Counted from the stretch's first letter, positions 16,881-25,955 are shown. The stretch: 45,451 nucleotides of DNA from Bacteroidales bacterium UBA5281 (GCA_002410555.1 DHSR01000046.1:416-45866), one strand, 5' to 3'. Translations and numbers: made by a program. The notes: a model not told the origin generated them from the sequence alone.

Positions 16881-17921
16881 TTAATCAATTGTAAGCTCTC
16901 CCCGCAGTGGACTTTGTAACCTTTGGGCCAGTTCTTCCCCCGAAAAACCTTCACCCAGCAGAAACATCATCTTGGCTATTGCTGATTCGGTAGTGATATC
17001 ATAGCCTCCTACTACACCAATAGTATAGAGCTGAACGCTCGTTTCATATTTACCCATTTCAACCGAACCACCCTTACACTGGGTAACATTAAATATGGTA
17101 ATGCCACGCGATATGGCCTGCGATAAAGCCTGAAGAAACCAGGAATCCGTTGGCGCATTTCCGGCTCCAAAAGTTTCCAGAATCAGTCCTTTAAGGCCGT
17201 TGATGTGCAAAATACTTTGAACTACGTTTTCTGTAATTCCAGGAAACAACTTAAGAATGGCTACATTCTGATCCAGTTTACGATGCACCTTCAGGTTGTT
17301 TATACCTGGCTTTAATATATGCTGGTGGTTATATCTGATGTGTACCCCAACCTGAGCAAGCAAAGGATAATTGCCACTTAAAAAGGCATTGAAATTTTCG
17401 GCGTTAAATTTGTTGGTGCGGTTACCGCGCATTAACCGGTTTTCGAAACAAATGCTTACTTCCGGAACCAGGGGTGTATCACCTTCATAAGCAGAGGCTA
17501 TTTCGATGGCATTGATGAAATTCTCACGCCCATCGGTGCGCATTACACCCATAGGCAGTTGGGAACCGGTAAAAACAACCGGCTTATTCAGATTTTCAAG
17601 CATAAAACTCAACATCGAAGCGGTATAAGCCATGGTGTCGGTTCCATGTAATATTACAAAACCATCGTATTTTTCATAATGATCCTCTATTACACCTGCA
17701 AGCTGAATCCAAAAAGCAGGGTTCATATTTGAGGAATCAATCAGTGGATCGAAACACCAATTGTCTATGTGGCAGTTAAATTTTTCCAGTATAGGTATGT
17801 GTTGATAAAGTGCGTTAAAGTTAAATGGCTTTAATGCACCTGAGTCCGGATCTTTAATCATACCAATGGTGCCTCCGGTATAGATGACCAATATTTTTTT
17901 TTCTGTTGCCGTGGTTGACAT
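16881..17921 (-). CDS. ansA: Type I L-asparaginase
   Basis: A 346-residue asparaginase hydrolysing asparagine to aspartate and ammonia. The nucleophile Thr18 is in YTGGTIGM, substrate-binding Ser in IDSSNM (62-66), and the second catalytic pair Thr94-Asp95 is in LHGTDTMAYT; RGNRTNKFNAENFNAF supplies the conserved Lys region. There is no signal peptide, fitting the cytoplasmic low-affinity type I enzyme. A longer frame to 17966 would overlap the upstream tatD gene; the ATG at 17921 leaves a 13-base gap and begins directly before the domain. Co-transcribed with tatD. Confidence 0.93.
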   Translation of the reverse strand: MSTTATEKKILVIYTGGTIGMIKDPDSGALKPFNFNALYQHIPILEKFNCHIDNWCFDPLIDSSNMNPAFWIQLAGVIEDHYEKYDGFVILHGTDTMAYTASMLSFMLENLNKPVVFTGSQLPMGVMRTDGRENFINAIEIASAYEGDTPLVPEVSICFENRLMRGNRTNKFNAENFNAFLSGNYPLLAQVGVHIRYNHQHILKPGINNLKVHRKLDQNVAILKLFPGITENVVQSILHINGLKGLILETFGAGNAPTDSWFLQALSQAISRGITIFNVTQCKGGSVEMGKYETSVQLYTIGVVGGYDITTESAIAKMMFLLGEGFSGEELAQRLQSPLRGELTID

Positions 17922-17934
17922 AGGGTCTCGTATA

Positions 17935-18708
17935 TTATATGGTAAATCTAAAAAGTTTAGAAGCATTTGCAGTAGTGGCGGCTGCCACTTCCTGCAGACT
18001 TAATTGTTTTATTTCGGCCACCTTTTGAGCAATCAACGGAATATAAGCCGGTTCATTGCGTTTGCCGCGATGTGGCGTTGGAGCCAGGAAGGGGGCATCG
18101 GTTTCAAGCACCAGGTGTTTCAGGTCAATGTGTTTAAGGGTTTCCTGCATTTTGTTGTTCTTAAAGGTTATCACCCCTCCCAATCCCAGGCTGAAACCCA
18201 GATCAATGGCTTGCCTTGCCTGCTCTACACTGCCTGAAAAACAATGAAAAATACCCCGCAGCTCTGGTCTGTTGATGTCTTTTAAGATGCGAACTACTTC
18301 ATTAAAAGAATCCCGAATATGCACAATGAGAGGCAAATCGTAAGCACGGGCCAGATCGGCATGATGGCGGAAAACAAATTCCTGCTCAACCACAAATGTT
18401 TTATCCCAATAATAATCCAGACCACATTCTCCTATCCCGTAAAAATTTCCCTCGTTGAGCAAGGCCTCCACTTTCGCAAGTTCATCCATGTAATTCTTCT
18501 TTACCGAAGTGGGGTGAAGTCCCATCATCGGAAAACAATTTTCCGGAAAATCATTGCATAACGAAAGCATGGGTTTAACGGAAGTGCTGTCAATATTTGG
18601 CAGGAACATATAGGATACTCCGGCATCCATGGCCCTTTGAACTGCCTTATGCCGGTCATCATCAAAAGCATCAAGGTAAACGTGGGTGTGAGTATCTACA
18701 AGTATCAT
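17935..18708 (-). CDS. tatD: TatD family metal-dependent hydrolase / DNase
   Basis: A 257-residue TIM-barrel hydrolase. Metal ligands are His7 and His9 (VDTHTHVYL), Glu94 (GIGECGLDYYWD), His130 (VHIRD), His155 (FHCFSG) and Asp204 (ETDAPFL). The family acts as 3' to 5' exonuclease or DNase in repair and turnover, and possibly on D-tyrosyl-type substrates. The frame is open to 18780, but similarity starts at MILVDTHTH, so 18708 is chosen. A good -7 box ends only four bases before this ATG, which raises the possibility of a leaderless transcript. It precedes ansA in the same operon. Confidence 0.93.
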   Translation of the reverse strand: MILVDTHTHVYLDAFDDDRHKAVQRAMDAGVSYMFLPNIDSTSVKPMLSLCNDFPENCFPMMGLHPTSVKKNYMDELAKVEALLNEGNFYGIGECGLDYYWDKTFVVEQEFVFRHHADLARAYDLPLIVHIRDSFNEVVRILKDINRPELRGIFHCFSGSVEQARQAIDLGFSLGLGGVITFKNNKMQETLKHIDLKHLVLETDAPFLAPTPHRGKRNEPAYIPLIAQKVAEIKQLSLQEVAAATTANASKLFRFTI

Positions 18709-18712
18709 GACG

Positions 18713-18720
18713 CAAAGGTA
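18713..18720 (-). promoter_or_regulatory. -7 box abutting the tatD start codon
   Basis: TACCTTTG on the minus strand, followed by CGTC and then the ATG of tatD. If used, transcription would begin at or next to the start codon. No -33 TTTG is obvious at 17-23 bases upstream. Confidence 0.5.
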
Positions 18721-18831
18721 CAGATTTTCCATATTTACGTGAGATATTAAACCAGGGTACGGTGAGTGATGAATCATCAATTCCTTAAATCCTCAAATCC
18801 CAGGAGGAAGAATGACGATTCGGGATCAAAT

Positions 18832-18871
18832 CAGCACATCAGCACATCAACACATCAGCACATCATCATTC
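18832..18871. repeat. Tandem octamer repeat (CAGCACAT)n
   Basis: Four consecutive octamers CAGCACAT (one diverged, CAACACAT) followed by related CATCATTCAT. It lies in the divergent promoter region between tatD and the glycosyltransferase gene, just upstream of its -7 box. Confidence 0.85.
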
Positions 18872-18883
18872 ATCAAAATCAGC

Positions 18884-18891
18884 TAACTTTG
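18884..18891 (+). promoter_or_regulatory. -7 promoter box for the GT9 gene
   Basis: TAACTTTG fits TAnnTTTG; it lies 26 bases before the start codon at 18918, giving a leader of about 20 bases. Confidence 0.6.
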
Positions 18892-18917
18892 TCACTTCCG
18901 ATTAATCACATGGAAGT

Positions 18918-19910
18918 ATGTCCAGAAAAATACTAATCATTCGTTTTAGCTCCATTGGCGACATTGTACTGACTTCGCCCGTAATCAGGGCCATTAAGCA
19001 GCAATTGACAGCACCTGAAGTGCACTTTCTCACGAAAAATTCTTTTATCCCTGTATTGGAGCACAATCCGTACATCGATAAAATTATTGGCATTGACCAT
19101 AAGGTGGCTGAAGTCAGGGAAAAGCTGCTGGCTGAAAACTATGAATTTGTGATTGACCTGCACCATAACTTCCGTTCATGGCAGGTTACCCGGTTATTGC
19201 ATACCCGTTACAATCGATTCCCCAAATTAAACCGGCAAAAATGGTTAAAGGTACACTTCCATAGATTTCGATTGCCGGATATTCATATTGTTGACCGTTA
19301 TTTTGAAGCCGCAGCTCCCCTGGCAGTAAAAAATGATGGGCAGGGTCTCGATTTCTTTTTACCCGGGTCAAGCGCCGGATTACCGCATGGGGTTCCTCCC
19401 GAATTCAGTAACAACTACATTGGATGTGTAATCGGCGGCAAGCACAATACCAAAATTTTACCTGCCGGAAAAGTGATTGACCTCATTCAAAACTTAAATT
19501 ATCCCGTGATATTGCTTGGAGGTAAAGAAGACTTTCAACGGGGCGAAATCATTGAAAAAGCATCTGCCGGGAAAGCATGGAATGCCTGCGGCAAGTATAG
19601 CCTATTGGAATCAGCCACTCTCGTTAAACATGCTTCAGCCATTGTTTCCAACGATACCGGTTTGATGCATGTGGCTGCCGCCTTTAAAAAACCAATAGTT
19701 TCGGTATGGGGAAATACCATCCCTGAATTCGGCATGTATCCGTATTTACCCGGAAATACCCCACGTTATATTGCTGAAATTAAACCGCTCTATTGCCGGC
19801 CATGCAGTAAAATAGGATTCCGGAAGTGTCCGAAAGGTCATTTCCGCTGTATGATGGAACAGGATACTGCTGCCATGGCAGCCAAAGTAAACCTATGGAC
19901 TAAGAAATAA
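18918..19910 (+). CDS. Glycosyltransferase family 9 (lipopolysaccharide heptosyltransferase-like)
   Basis: A 330-residue GT-B fold glycosyltransferase of the ADP-heptose:LPS heptosyltransferase family. The N-terminal motif ILIIRFSSIGDIVLTSPVI and the nucleotide-sugar-binding motif SNDTGLMHVAAAFKKPIVSVWG near residues 250-275 are characteristic. A C-terminal cysteine cluster (YCRPCSKIGFRKCPKGHFRC) may bind metal and is frequent in Bacteroidota members. It probably adds a heptose-like sugar to the lipid A inner core at the cytoplasmic face. It is monocistronic and convergent with the LOG gene, with 12 bases between stops. The exact sugar cannot be read from sequence. Confidence 0.9.
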   Translation: MSRKILIIRFSSIGDIVLTSPVIRAIKQQLTAPEVHFLTKNSFIPVLEHNPYIDKIIGIDHKVAEVREKLLAENYEFVIDLHHNFRSWQVTRLLHTRYNRFPKLNRQKWLKVHFHRFRLPDIHIVDRYFEAAAPLAVKNDGQGLDFFLPGSSAGLPHGVPPEFSNNYIGCVIGGKHNTKILPAGKVIDLIQNLNYPVILLGGKEDFQRGEIIEKASAGKAWNACGKYSLLESATLVKHASAIVSNDTGLMHVAAAFKKPIVSVWGNTIPEFGMYPYLPGNTPRYIAEIKPLYCRPCSKIGFRKCPKGHFRCMMEQDTAAMAAKVNLWTKK

Positions 19911-19922
19911 ATACTAAAAGTT

Positions 19923-20543
19923 TTATTGGTCATTCATTTGTGCGGAAGTAGCACTCTTCAGCTCATCAATCCATTTGCTGTCCACTTTTACTGATATGTG
20001 CTTTTCCATCATGCCCAACAACTCACCAGGGCGGGAATTTATAAGCAGGTTTTTGTGATGCTCCTGTCTTATAAAATGCTGGTTTACTGCGTATTCAAGA
20101 AACGCATACAGTTGGTCATAATATCCCTTGATATTGAGTAAACCCATAGGCTTGTCCATAATGCCCAATTGATTCCACGACATAACCTCAAATATTTCAT
20201 CAAGCGTGCCAATACCTCCGGGCATTGCAATAAATGCATCAGAAAGGTCAGCCATGGTTTGCTTCCTGATGCTCATACTTTCAACTATATGCATTTCTTT
20301 AAGCACAGCATAGGCTACTTCCTTATCTACAAGTCCCTGAGGCATCACACCGACCACATGTCCGCCATTATCCAGACAGGCATCCGCAATGGCACGCATC
20401 AACCCGATACTGCTACCTCCGTAAACCAGCGTAATCCTGCGTTGACCCAGCAATGCGCCCAGTTCCCTGGCTGCACGGGTATAGTCGGGATCAAGCCCCG
20501 GCGAGGAACCACAAAAAACACAAACAGAACGAATTTCAGGCAT
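19923..20543 (-). CDS. LOG family protein (nucleoside 5'-monophosphate phosphoribohydrolase type)
   Basis: A 206-residue Rossmann-like protein of the TIGR00730/LOG family. The signature PGGIGTLDEIFEV with the preceding GGSSIGLMRAIAD is complete. Plant LOG enzymes cleave cytokinin riboside monophosphates to free base and ribose 5-phosphate; bacterial members act on AMP-like nucleotides, and the older label lysine decarboxylase is not supported. Cytoplasmic. It starts three bases after the stop of the M64 peptidase gene, so it is co-transcribed with it, although no functional link is obvious. Confidence 0.92.
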   Translation of the reverse strand: MPEIRSVCVFCGSSPGLDPDYTRAARELGALLGQRRITLVYGGSSIGLMRAIADACLDNGGHVVGVMPQGLVDKEVAYAVLKEMHIVESMSIRKQTMADLSDAFIAMPGGIGTLDEIFEVMSWNQLGIMDKPMGLLNIKGYYDQLYAFLEYAVNQHFIRQEHHKNLLINSRPGELLGMMEKHISVKVDSKWIDELKSATSAQMNDQ

Positions 20544-20546
20544 AGA

Positions 20547-21815
20547 TCAGTGAATATATAGTTCAATCATTTGGTGAATGGCCTTGTGGCAAACCGGACA
20601 AAACTTCCGACTTGAAAATGACTTCATCATACACCCGTAAGAAGGCCGGTACACACCTTTGGCCATATATCCGGCACCCTCAAAAGCACCTACGATGTTT
20701 TTATTATTAACTTTCGCAGAAGTAGGTATGTCTGTACCGGGGGTTACCATGTCGGCCCATTTAGATTCAAAATTCACCAGAGTGGTAATGTTTGGTTCCC
20801 AGGGTTCAACAGCCAGATTATAGAAATCCACATAAGAAACCTCGGAATCATAATATTCATCTGCCAGACCGGCAAAACTATGACCAAACTCATGTATAAA
20901 GACTTCACCGGCATAAGGATTATCGCTGGTAAACATGCCATAGAAATTGTAAATACCTCCACCACCGTAAACTGCCGTATTGGCCAGAATTAAGATGTGA
21001 TCATAAGGGACATTGGCAGCCACATCCCGAACACTTTTCATGTCGCTGGTGGTAAGATATCGATCGCTATCAAACGTATAGAAAGTGCTGTTTAACAATG
21101 TTTTCTTCCACACTCCGGTGCCCGGGCTATCGGCTCCCGATTCGGCGGAGGGAGCCAATACTGCTGAAACATTGATGTTTGCCGAATATGGTTTGTACAC
21201 CTCATTATTCAGCAGATAATCGGCGAACCTACGGCTGTCAGCGCGGAATTTATCCATCTCATCCGCGGTATATCCTTCCGGAATAATTACAATGTCAACA
21301 CAAACAGCGGGTGCTCCTGAATGATGCAGGTTAAGGACCGGAAACTGTAAACGGTTTTCCTTTTTGATAAAGTAATTTTCGGGGTCAACCCTGTAGCTAA
21401 ACTTCATTTGCCAGTGACCATCACGTAAACGGTTATAAAATTCAACATCTGCCGGCCTGCGTGGAAATGGGATCAGCACATTTTCAGGAAAAGCCCGGGT
21501 TGTCAGTGCTGCTTCAGCCGTGGTTTGCCATTCCCAGAACAGGCTTGAATATCCTTTTGAATAAAGCACTTCACCCTCTTTTCCATCACGCACAACCACT
21601 TTATAATTGCCATAATCCAATTCGTCAATCAGGTTCACCTGTGAACCAGCCCATGCTCCCTCTTCAATCAACTCGTCTAATGCATAATAATCAATGGTGT
21701 CGTTTCCGCTGTGGATGTAATCAATACGCAGGGTCTTGTCATAAAAATGCCTGCTGAATTGTGCATGCAGCATTACCGGACAAATTATGAATAGCAAGAA
21801 AACTGTTTTTTTCAT
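20547..21815 (-). CDS. Secreted M64 (IgA peptidase-like) metallopeptidase
   Basis: A 422-residue exported protein with a signal peptide (residues 1-18, cleavage at LHAQ). Residues ~20-150 form an M64 N-terminal beta domain and ~165-415 the peptidase M64 domain. The zinc motif HEFGH at residues 308-312 continues as SFAGLADEYY, giving the third ligand. PYDHILILANTAVYGGGG and the C-terminal CMMKSF...FCPVCH cysteines are also typical. The family is named after a Clostridium IgA protease, but most Bacteroidota members have unknown substrates and act on extracellular or periplasmic proteins. It has its own -7 box at 21836-21843 and shares a transcript with the LOG gene. Confidence 0.92.
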   Translation of the reverse strand: MKKTVFLLFIICPVMLHAQFSRHFYDKTLRIDYIHSGNDTIDYYALDELIEEGAWAGSQVNLIDELDYGNYKVVVRDGKEGEVLYSKGYSSLFWEWQTTAEAALTTRAFPENVLIPFPRRPADVEFYNRLRDGHWQMKFSYRVDPENYFIKKENRLQFPVLNLHHSGAPAVCVDIVIIPEGYTADEMDKFRADSRRFADYLLNNEVYKPYSANINVSAVLAPSAESGADSPGTGVWKKTLLNSTFYTFDSDRYLTTSDMKSVRDVAANVPYDHILILANTAVYGGGGIYNFYGMFTSDNPYAGEVFIHEFGHSFAGLADEYYDSEVSYVDFYNLAVEPWEPNITTLVNFESKWADMVTPGTDIPTSAKVNNKNIVGAFEGAGYMAKGVYRPSYGCMMKSFSSRKFCPVCHKAIHQMIELYIH

Positions 21816-21835
21816 TTTTGATGATTATGAATGTG

Positions 21836-21843
21836 CAAATGTA
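21836..21843 (-). promoter_or_regulatory. -7 promoter box for the M64 peptidase gene
   Basis: TACATTTG on the minus strand, 20 bases before the start codon at 21815. Confidence 0.6.
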
Positions 21844-21908
21844 AGCATTTGAATTTATCTCCTTTCGTTTTTAACCTGGTTTGTTTAAGCGGTTGAAGTA
21901 TGAAATAT

Positions 21909-21916
21909 TATCTTTG
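21909..21916 (+). promoter_or_regulatory. -7 promoter box for the pterin dehydratase gene
   Basis: TATCTTTG on the plus strand, 81 bases before the start codon at 21998, divergent from the M64 promoter. A TTTG at 21880-21883 is 25 bases upstream, slightly farther than ideal. Confidence 0.55.
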
Positions 21917-21997
21917 TTTTTGCTTCTGACAGTATACAAATAATAAAACTGAACTTTCACGAGTAGGCTTTGTTTTTCAATTAAAAACCTTATTGTT

Positions 21998-22252
21998 ATG
22001 TGGAAAGAAATTGATCATCCGGAAAATAAAAATGGAAAAATGCTGGAACAGACGTTTGAGTTTGAAAATTTTATTGATGCATTTTCCTTTATGACCAGTG
22101 TGGCACTTATTGCGGAATCCATGCAGCATCATCCCAATTGGGAGAATGTGTATAACAAGGTGACCATTCGTTTAACTTCACACGATGCAGGCGACACCAT
22201 TACGGATAAAGACCACAAACTGGCAAATGCTATTGATGATTTGCTTGCATAG
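21998..22252 (+). CDS. phhB: 4a-hydroxytetrahydrobiopterin dehydratase
   Basis: An 84-residue pterin-4a-carbinolamine dehydratase. The diagnostic string HHPNWENVYNKVTIRLTSHD (residues 45-64) holds the paired histidines that dehydrate the carbinolamine, followed by the usual TDKDHKLA motif. It recycles the pterin cofactor of aromatic amino acid hydroxylases, or serves molybdopterin or folate side chemistry; no hydroxylase gene lies in the window. Slightly short at the N-terminus relative to ~95-residue relatives, but the conserved Trp and the core helices are present. It is followed 29 bases later by the repeat protein gene, probably on one transcript. Confidence 0.93.
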   Translation: MWKEIDHPENKNGKMLEQTFEFENFIDAFSFMTSVALIAESMQHHPNWENVYNKVTIRLTSHDAGDTITDKDHKLANAIDDLLA

Positions 22253-22281
22253 TCCTTAATAAAAATTTACCGGAAGTAATC

Positions 22282-22680
22282 ATGCTTGAATACCCAATAA
22301 AAATATTGCTGGCATTTGGGGAAACCTTAAGTGGAAACGTTGAAATCCATCAATGGTTATTGCGCAATGGTTATCCGGAACTGGCTGCCTTGTCGAGTGC
22401 CATTCGCGGCAGCGAAGAGGCGTTAAAGTGGCTTATAGCCAACAAGCATCCTGAACTGGCTGCGCTTGATGCTGCCATTGATGATGATGCTAAAGCGTAC
22501 AAATGGTTGAATGACCACGAGTTTTATTTCCTGGCTGTCTTTTCAGATGCCTGCCACAATCAGCCGGAAGCCATTGAATGGTTTAACCGCCAGGACTTAA
22601 AAATATTTTTGATGCTGGCCGCTAAAATCAGATTTTTCAGGGATAATCAGACTTATGATTATCATAAAATTCATTTTTGA
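22282..22680 (+). CDS. Uncharacterised helical protein of 25-residue tryptophan repeats
   Basis: A 132-residue protein I cannot assign to a characterised family. It is built of about four 25-residue units with Trp at exactly residues 25, 50, 75 and 100. The unit pattern is hydrophobic-x-W-L-x-x-N-x-x-P-E-L-A-A-L-x-x-A-I followed by an acidic turn and EA, best seen in WLLRNGYPELAALSSAI and WLIANKHPELAALDAAI; units three and four are more diverged. This predicts a two-helix solenoid, similar in style to ankyrin or TPR scaffolds. There is no signal peptide or transmembrane helix. It lies 29 bases after the pterin dehydratase gene and ends at a shared terminator facing nrdJ. Probably a protein-binding scaffold; the function is unknown. 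Confidence 0.8.
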   Translation: MLEYPIKILLAFGETLSGNVEIHQWLLRNGYPELAALSSAIRGSEEALKWLIANKHPELAALDAAIDDDAKAYKWLNDHEFYFLAVFSDACHNQPEAIEWFNRQDLKIFLMLAAKIRFFRDNQTYDYHKIHF

Positions 22681-22692
22681 TAAAAAAGCAAA

Positions 22693-22718
22693 CCCCGCCA
22701 TTAAAGCATAAGACGGGG
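22693..22718. terminator. Bidirectional terminator between the repeat protein and nrdJ
   Basis: Hairpin with CCCCG (22693-22697) and CGGGG (22714-22718) plus flanking pairs, between two convergent stop codons, with an A-rich run on the left (serving the minus strand as a T-run). Confidence 0.75.
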
Positions 22719-22743
22719 CCTGAAAACATCAATAAAAAGAAAA

Positions 22744-25488
22744 TCAACTGCATTGTGAGTACCCGCAATTGCCGCAGGTAAGACATCCTTCTTTGTATAC
22801 AAGTGTATTGTCTTCTTTGCAGCTCGGGCAGGCATTTCTGCTTTTTATTTGTGTGCCATCGGGAATGTAGCGCTTGAGTGCCCTCACTACGCCATTTTTC
22901 CAGGTGGTGATGCTGTCGTTATCAAAATTCAGGTTATCAATAAGGTTCACCAGGAAAGGCAGGGGCATGCCGTGACGTAAAATTCCTGATATAAGCTTGG
23001 CATAATTCCAGAATTCTTTATTGAATGAGCGGGACAAACCTTCAATAGTGACTTTATAGCCATCCTTATCCAAAAACTGGAAATCATAACGTGCAGGTTC
23101 ATTGTTCGTTTTATTGCGGATCACCCATCCTTTCTGAACCCAGGCAGGCAGATAGAAACCTTCTGCTTTACCGGTAAATATTTCATAGGGTTTTCCGTCA
23201 AGAAGCCCTATGACAGCCAGCCATTTTTCATAATCATTCTGAAACCTAACGATATCCGCTTCAATTTTTTCTGGTCGGGCAGGGGCCGTGGTCTCACGAA
23301 ATACGCTGGTATTCTCTGGTTTATTTTCATTGGTAACCAGCACTCCGTCGCGGCAACCATCGCGATAGATGGTCATCCCTTTACATCCGCTTTCCCATGC
23401 CGTTTTATAAACGTCACTCACCAGCTCTTCGGTGGCATCGGCTGGCAAGTTAACGGTTACACTTATAGAGTGGTCCACCCACTTTTGAATGGCACCCTGC
23501 ATTTTTACTTTATTTAGCCAGTTAATATCCTGTGAGGTAGCTTTATAATAAGGTGATTGCATGACCAGCTCTTGTAACTGATCCGGCTTATATCTTTTAA
23601 CTTCATCAGGATCATAGCCTTTGGCTACCAGCCAATCGACAAATTTTGGGTGAAAAACCACATATTCTTCCCATGAATCACCAATGCCATCCACAAAAGT
23701 GACATTCGCGTTTTTATCGTTTGGATTTACTTTCCGCCTACGCGTATAGGTAACCATAAACACGGGTTCTATGCCCGAAGTTGTCTGGGTACAGATGCTC
23801 ACACTACCGGTGGGTGCGATGGTCAACATGGCTATATTGCGTCTGCCATGCCGGGCCATTTTCTCATACACTTCAGGACTTGCCTCCTTTAGACGTTGAA
23901 TGAAGGGATTATTTTTTTCTCTCTCAAAGCTATACAATGGGAAGGCTCCCCGCTCCGCTGCGAGATCGGCACTGGCGCCATACACTTCTGTGGCCAGGGT
24001 TTTGTGAACTTCTATCGAAAATGCAGTAGCTTCATCTGTGCCATAACGTAAACCCAAAGCAGCCAGCATATCACCTTCGGCAGTAATGCCAATTCCGGTG
24101 CGGCGGCCCTGAAGGGTTTTTTGACGAATGTTTTCCCACAGTTTCTGTTCGATGCGTTTAACTTCAGCATCCTCGGGATCAGCTTTCACTTTAGCCAGTA
24201 TGGCATCTATTTTCTCCGTTTCCAGATCAATAATGTCATCCATAATACGAAGTGCATAGGCCGAATGTTTTTTAAATTTGTCGAAATTAAAGCGGGCCTG
24301 TCCGGTAAAGGGATGATCCACATAACTAAATAAATTTATGGCAAGTAGCCGACAACTATCGTATGGACAAAGTGGAATTTCTCCGCAAGGATTGGTAGAA
24401 AGGGTTTTAAAGCCGAGGTCGGCATAGCAATCGGGAACCGATTCACGTATAATGGTATCCCAGAAAAGTACTCCGGGCTCGGCGGACTGCCAGGCATTGT
24501 GAATGATTTTATTCCACAACACAGTGGCGTCAATCTCCTGTTCCTTTTGGGGATTATTTCCTACAATGGGATATTTTTGCATGTATGGAATGCCCTTAAC
24601 CACCGACTGCATAAAATCATCGTCAATTTTTACCGATACATTGGCTCCGGTAACTTTACCCAGTTCCAGTTTGGCATCAATAAACCTTTCAGCGTCGGGG
24701 TGCTTTACTGATATGGTAAGCATTAATGCTCCCCTGCGGCCATCCTGCGCCACCTCGCGGGTTGAATTGGAATATCTTTCCATAAAAGGAACTATCCCGG
24801 TAGAAGTAAGGGCGCTGTTTTTTACCGGACTTCCGGTGGGTCGGATATGAGAAAGATCATGACCTACACCTCCCCTGCGTTTCATCAGTTGAACCTGCTC
24901 CTGGTCAATTTTCATGATGCCTCCATAAGAATCATAATTTGAATCGCTGCCTATTACAAAGCAATTGGACAGAGACGAAACCTGGAGGTTATTTCCTATC
25001 CCGGCCATGGGGCTTCCCTGCGGAATGATATATTTGAAATTCCGGAAAAGATCGTAAATGGTAGCTTCATCAACCGGATTTTTGTATTTTTTTTCAATGC
25101 GTGCTATCTCGGCAGCCAACCGGTGATGCATATCATCCGGAGTCAGCTCATAGATATTGCCATCGCTGTCTTTGAGCGCATATTTATTCATCCACACATT
25201 GGCGGCAAGGGTGTCGCCTTTAAAGTATTCTGTTGCCCGCTCCATAATCTGATCAGTGGTGAATGCCTCAAGTTTTGGCACTTCCCTCTGCTCATCAACA
25301 GGCGCTTCTATATGTGGTTCAATGATCGTTTCTTCCATTGGTGTAAAATTGTTTTCAGATTCAGGTTGGTTGTCCGGAAGCACTGGACGTACACGTTTTT
25401 CAAGCATTTCATTGTAAGGATCATTTTTGGTTTGCTGTTCCGGCAATCCCATTGCCTCATCTAAATTTGCGAAAAGATTGATATCCAT
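22744..25488 (-). CDS. nrdJ: Adenosylcobalamin-dependent (class II) ribonucleotide reductase
   Basis: A 914-residue vitamin B12-dependent ribonucleoside-diphosphate reductase making deoxyribonucleotides without needing oxygen. The ten-stranded barrel is recognisable by SSLSNCFVIG (first redox Cys), RGALMLTISVKHPDAERFI, the finger-loop NPCGEIPLCPYDSC (radical and redox cysteines) and APTGSVSICTQTTSGIEPVF. The C-terminus ends in a zinc-ribbon-like CPSC...CLTCGNCGYSQC that also re-reduces the active site in this subgroup. Residues 20-75 form a variable, acidic N-terminal extension. It is monocistronic. I saw no cobalamin riboswitch upstream. Its presence fits growth under low oxygen, in line with the nitrite reductase further along. 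Confidence 0.95.
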   Translation of the reverse strand: MDINLFANLDEAMGLPEQQTKNDPYNEMLEKRVRPVLPDNQPESENNFTPMEETIIEPHIEAPVDEQREVPKLEAFTTDQIMERATEYFKGDTLAANVWMNKYALKDSDGNIYELTPDDMHHRLAAEIARIEKKYKNPVDEATIYDLFRNFKYIIPQGSPMAGIGNNLQVSSLSNCFVIGSDSNYDSYGGIMKIDQEQVQLMKRRGGVGHDLSHIRPTGSPVKNSALTSTGIVPFMERYSNSTREVAQDGRRGALMLTISVKHPDAERFIDAKLELGKVTGANVSVKIDDDFMQSVVKGIPYMQKYPIVGNNPQKEQEIDATVLWNKIIHNAWQSAEPGVLFWDTIIRESVPDCYADLGFKTLSTNPCGEIPLCPYDSCRLLAINLFSYVDHPFTGQARFNFDKFKKHSAYALRIMDDIIDLETEKIDAILAKVKADPEDAEVKRIEQKLWENIRQKTLQGRRTGIGITAEGDMLAALGLRYGTDEATAFSIEVHKTLATEVYGASADLAAERGAFPLYSFEREKNNPFIQRLKEASPEVYEKMARHGRRNIAMLTIAPTGSVSICTQTTSGIEPVFMVTYTRRRKVNPNDKNANVTFVDGIGDSWEEYVVFHPKFVDWLVAKGYDPDEVKRYKPDQLQELVMQSPYYKATSQDINWLNKVKMQGAIQKWVDHSISVTVNLPADATEELVSDVYKTAWESGCKGMTIYRDGCRDGVLVTNENKPENTSVFRETTAPARPEKIEADIVRFQNDYEKWLAVIGLLDGKPYEIFTGKAEGFYLPAWVQKGWVIRNKTNNEPARYDFQFLDKDGYKVTIEGLSRSFNKEFWNYAKLISGILRHGMPLPFLVNLIDNLNFDNDSITTWKNGVVRALKRYIPDGTQIKSRNACPSCKEDNTLVYKEGCLTCGNCGYSQCS

Positions 25489-25955
25489 GGTGTCAACTCA
25501 ATGTAAAGATTTAACAAAAAAAAAACAACTTCAATAATCATCTGACTTACAACACATTGACTCTAAGCCGTCAAAGTGAAAACAGAATGACCAATATACA
25601 ACATCAGGGCCGATACAGCAAAATTGACTTATTAACAAAACCACCCTAAAAAGTCGTAATTGATTGAAACCGAAATTCTAATATATTTGATAAGATTTTT
25701 CCGGCCAGGGTTTATTAGTTCTTCTGGTTAAAAATAGTAAAACAAGTTAATGAACTGAATATCAAAATAAAAGTTGAAAGTAGCTCCCATGTAGCCGAAG
25801 TGCAAAGGTCGGCAATATTTTGTCTTTTGCCAGACCAAAGTATTCACAAAGGGACACAAGTTATTAACAATTGGTTGTGAATTGCTGACACTCAGGCATA
25901 AGAAAGAAGATTAATTTGAAATGATCTTTTTGGTTTTCCATTATCTAAAATATTG
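25489..25955. other. Gene-free gap between divergent nrdJ and tdh
   Basis: AT-rich, about 470 bases. No credible reading frame, riboswitch or repeat seen apart from poly-A near 25515. Promoters for nrdJ (minus) should lie at its left end, but no exact TAnnTTTG was found there. Confidence 0.5.

Noticed and set aside
18832..18871. CRISPR-like array
   Set aside because: Units are 8 bp in direct tandem with no spacers; simple repeat.
25489..25560. Cobalamin riboswitch upstream of nrdJ
   Set aside because: Looked for because the enzyme needs B12, but no B12-box or suitable fold is visible in this short AT-rich leader.
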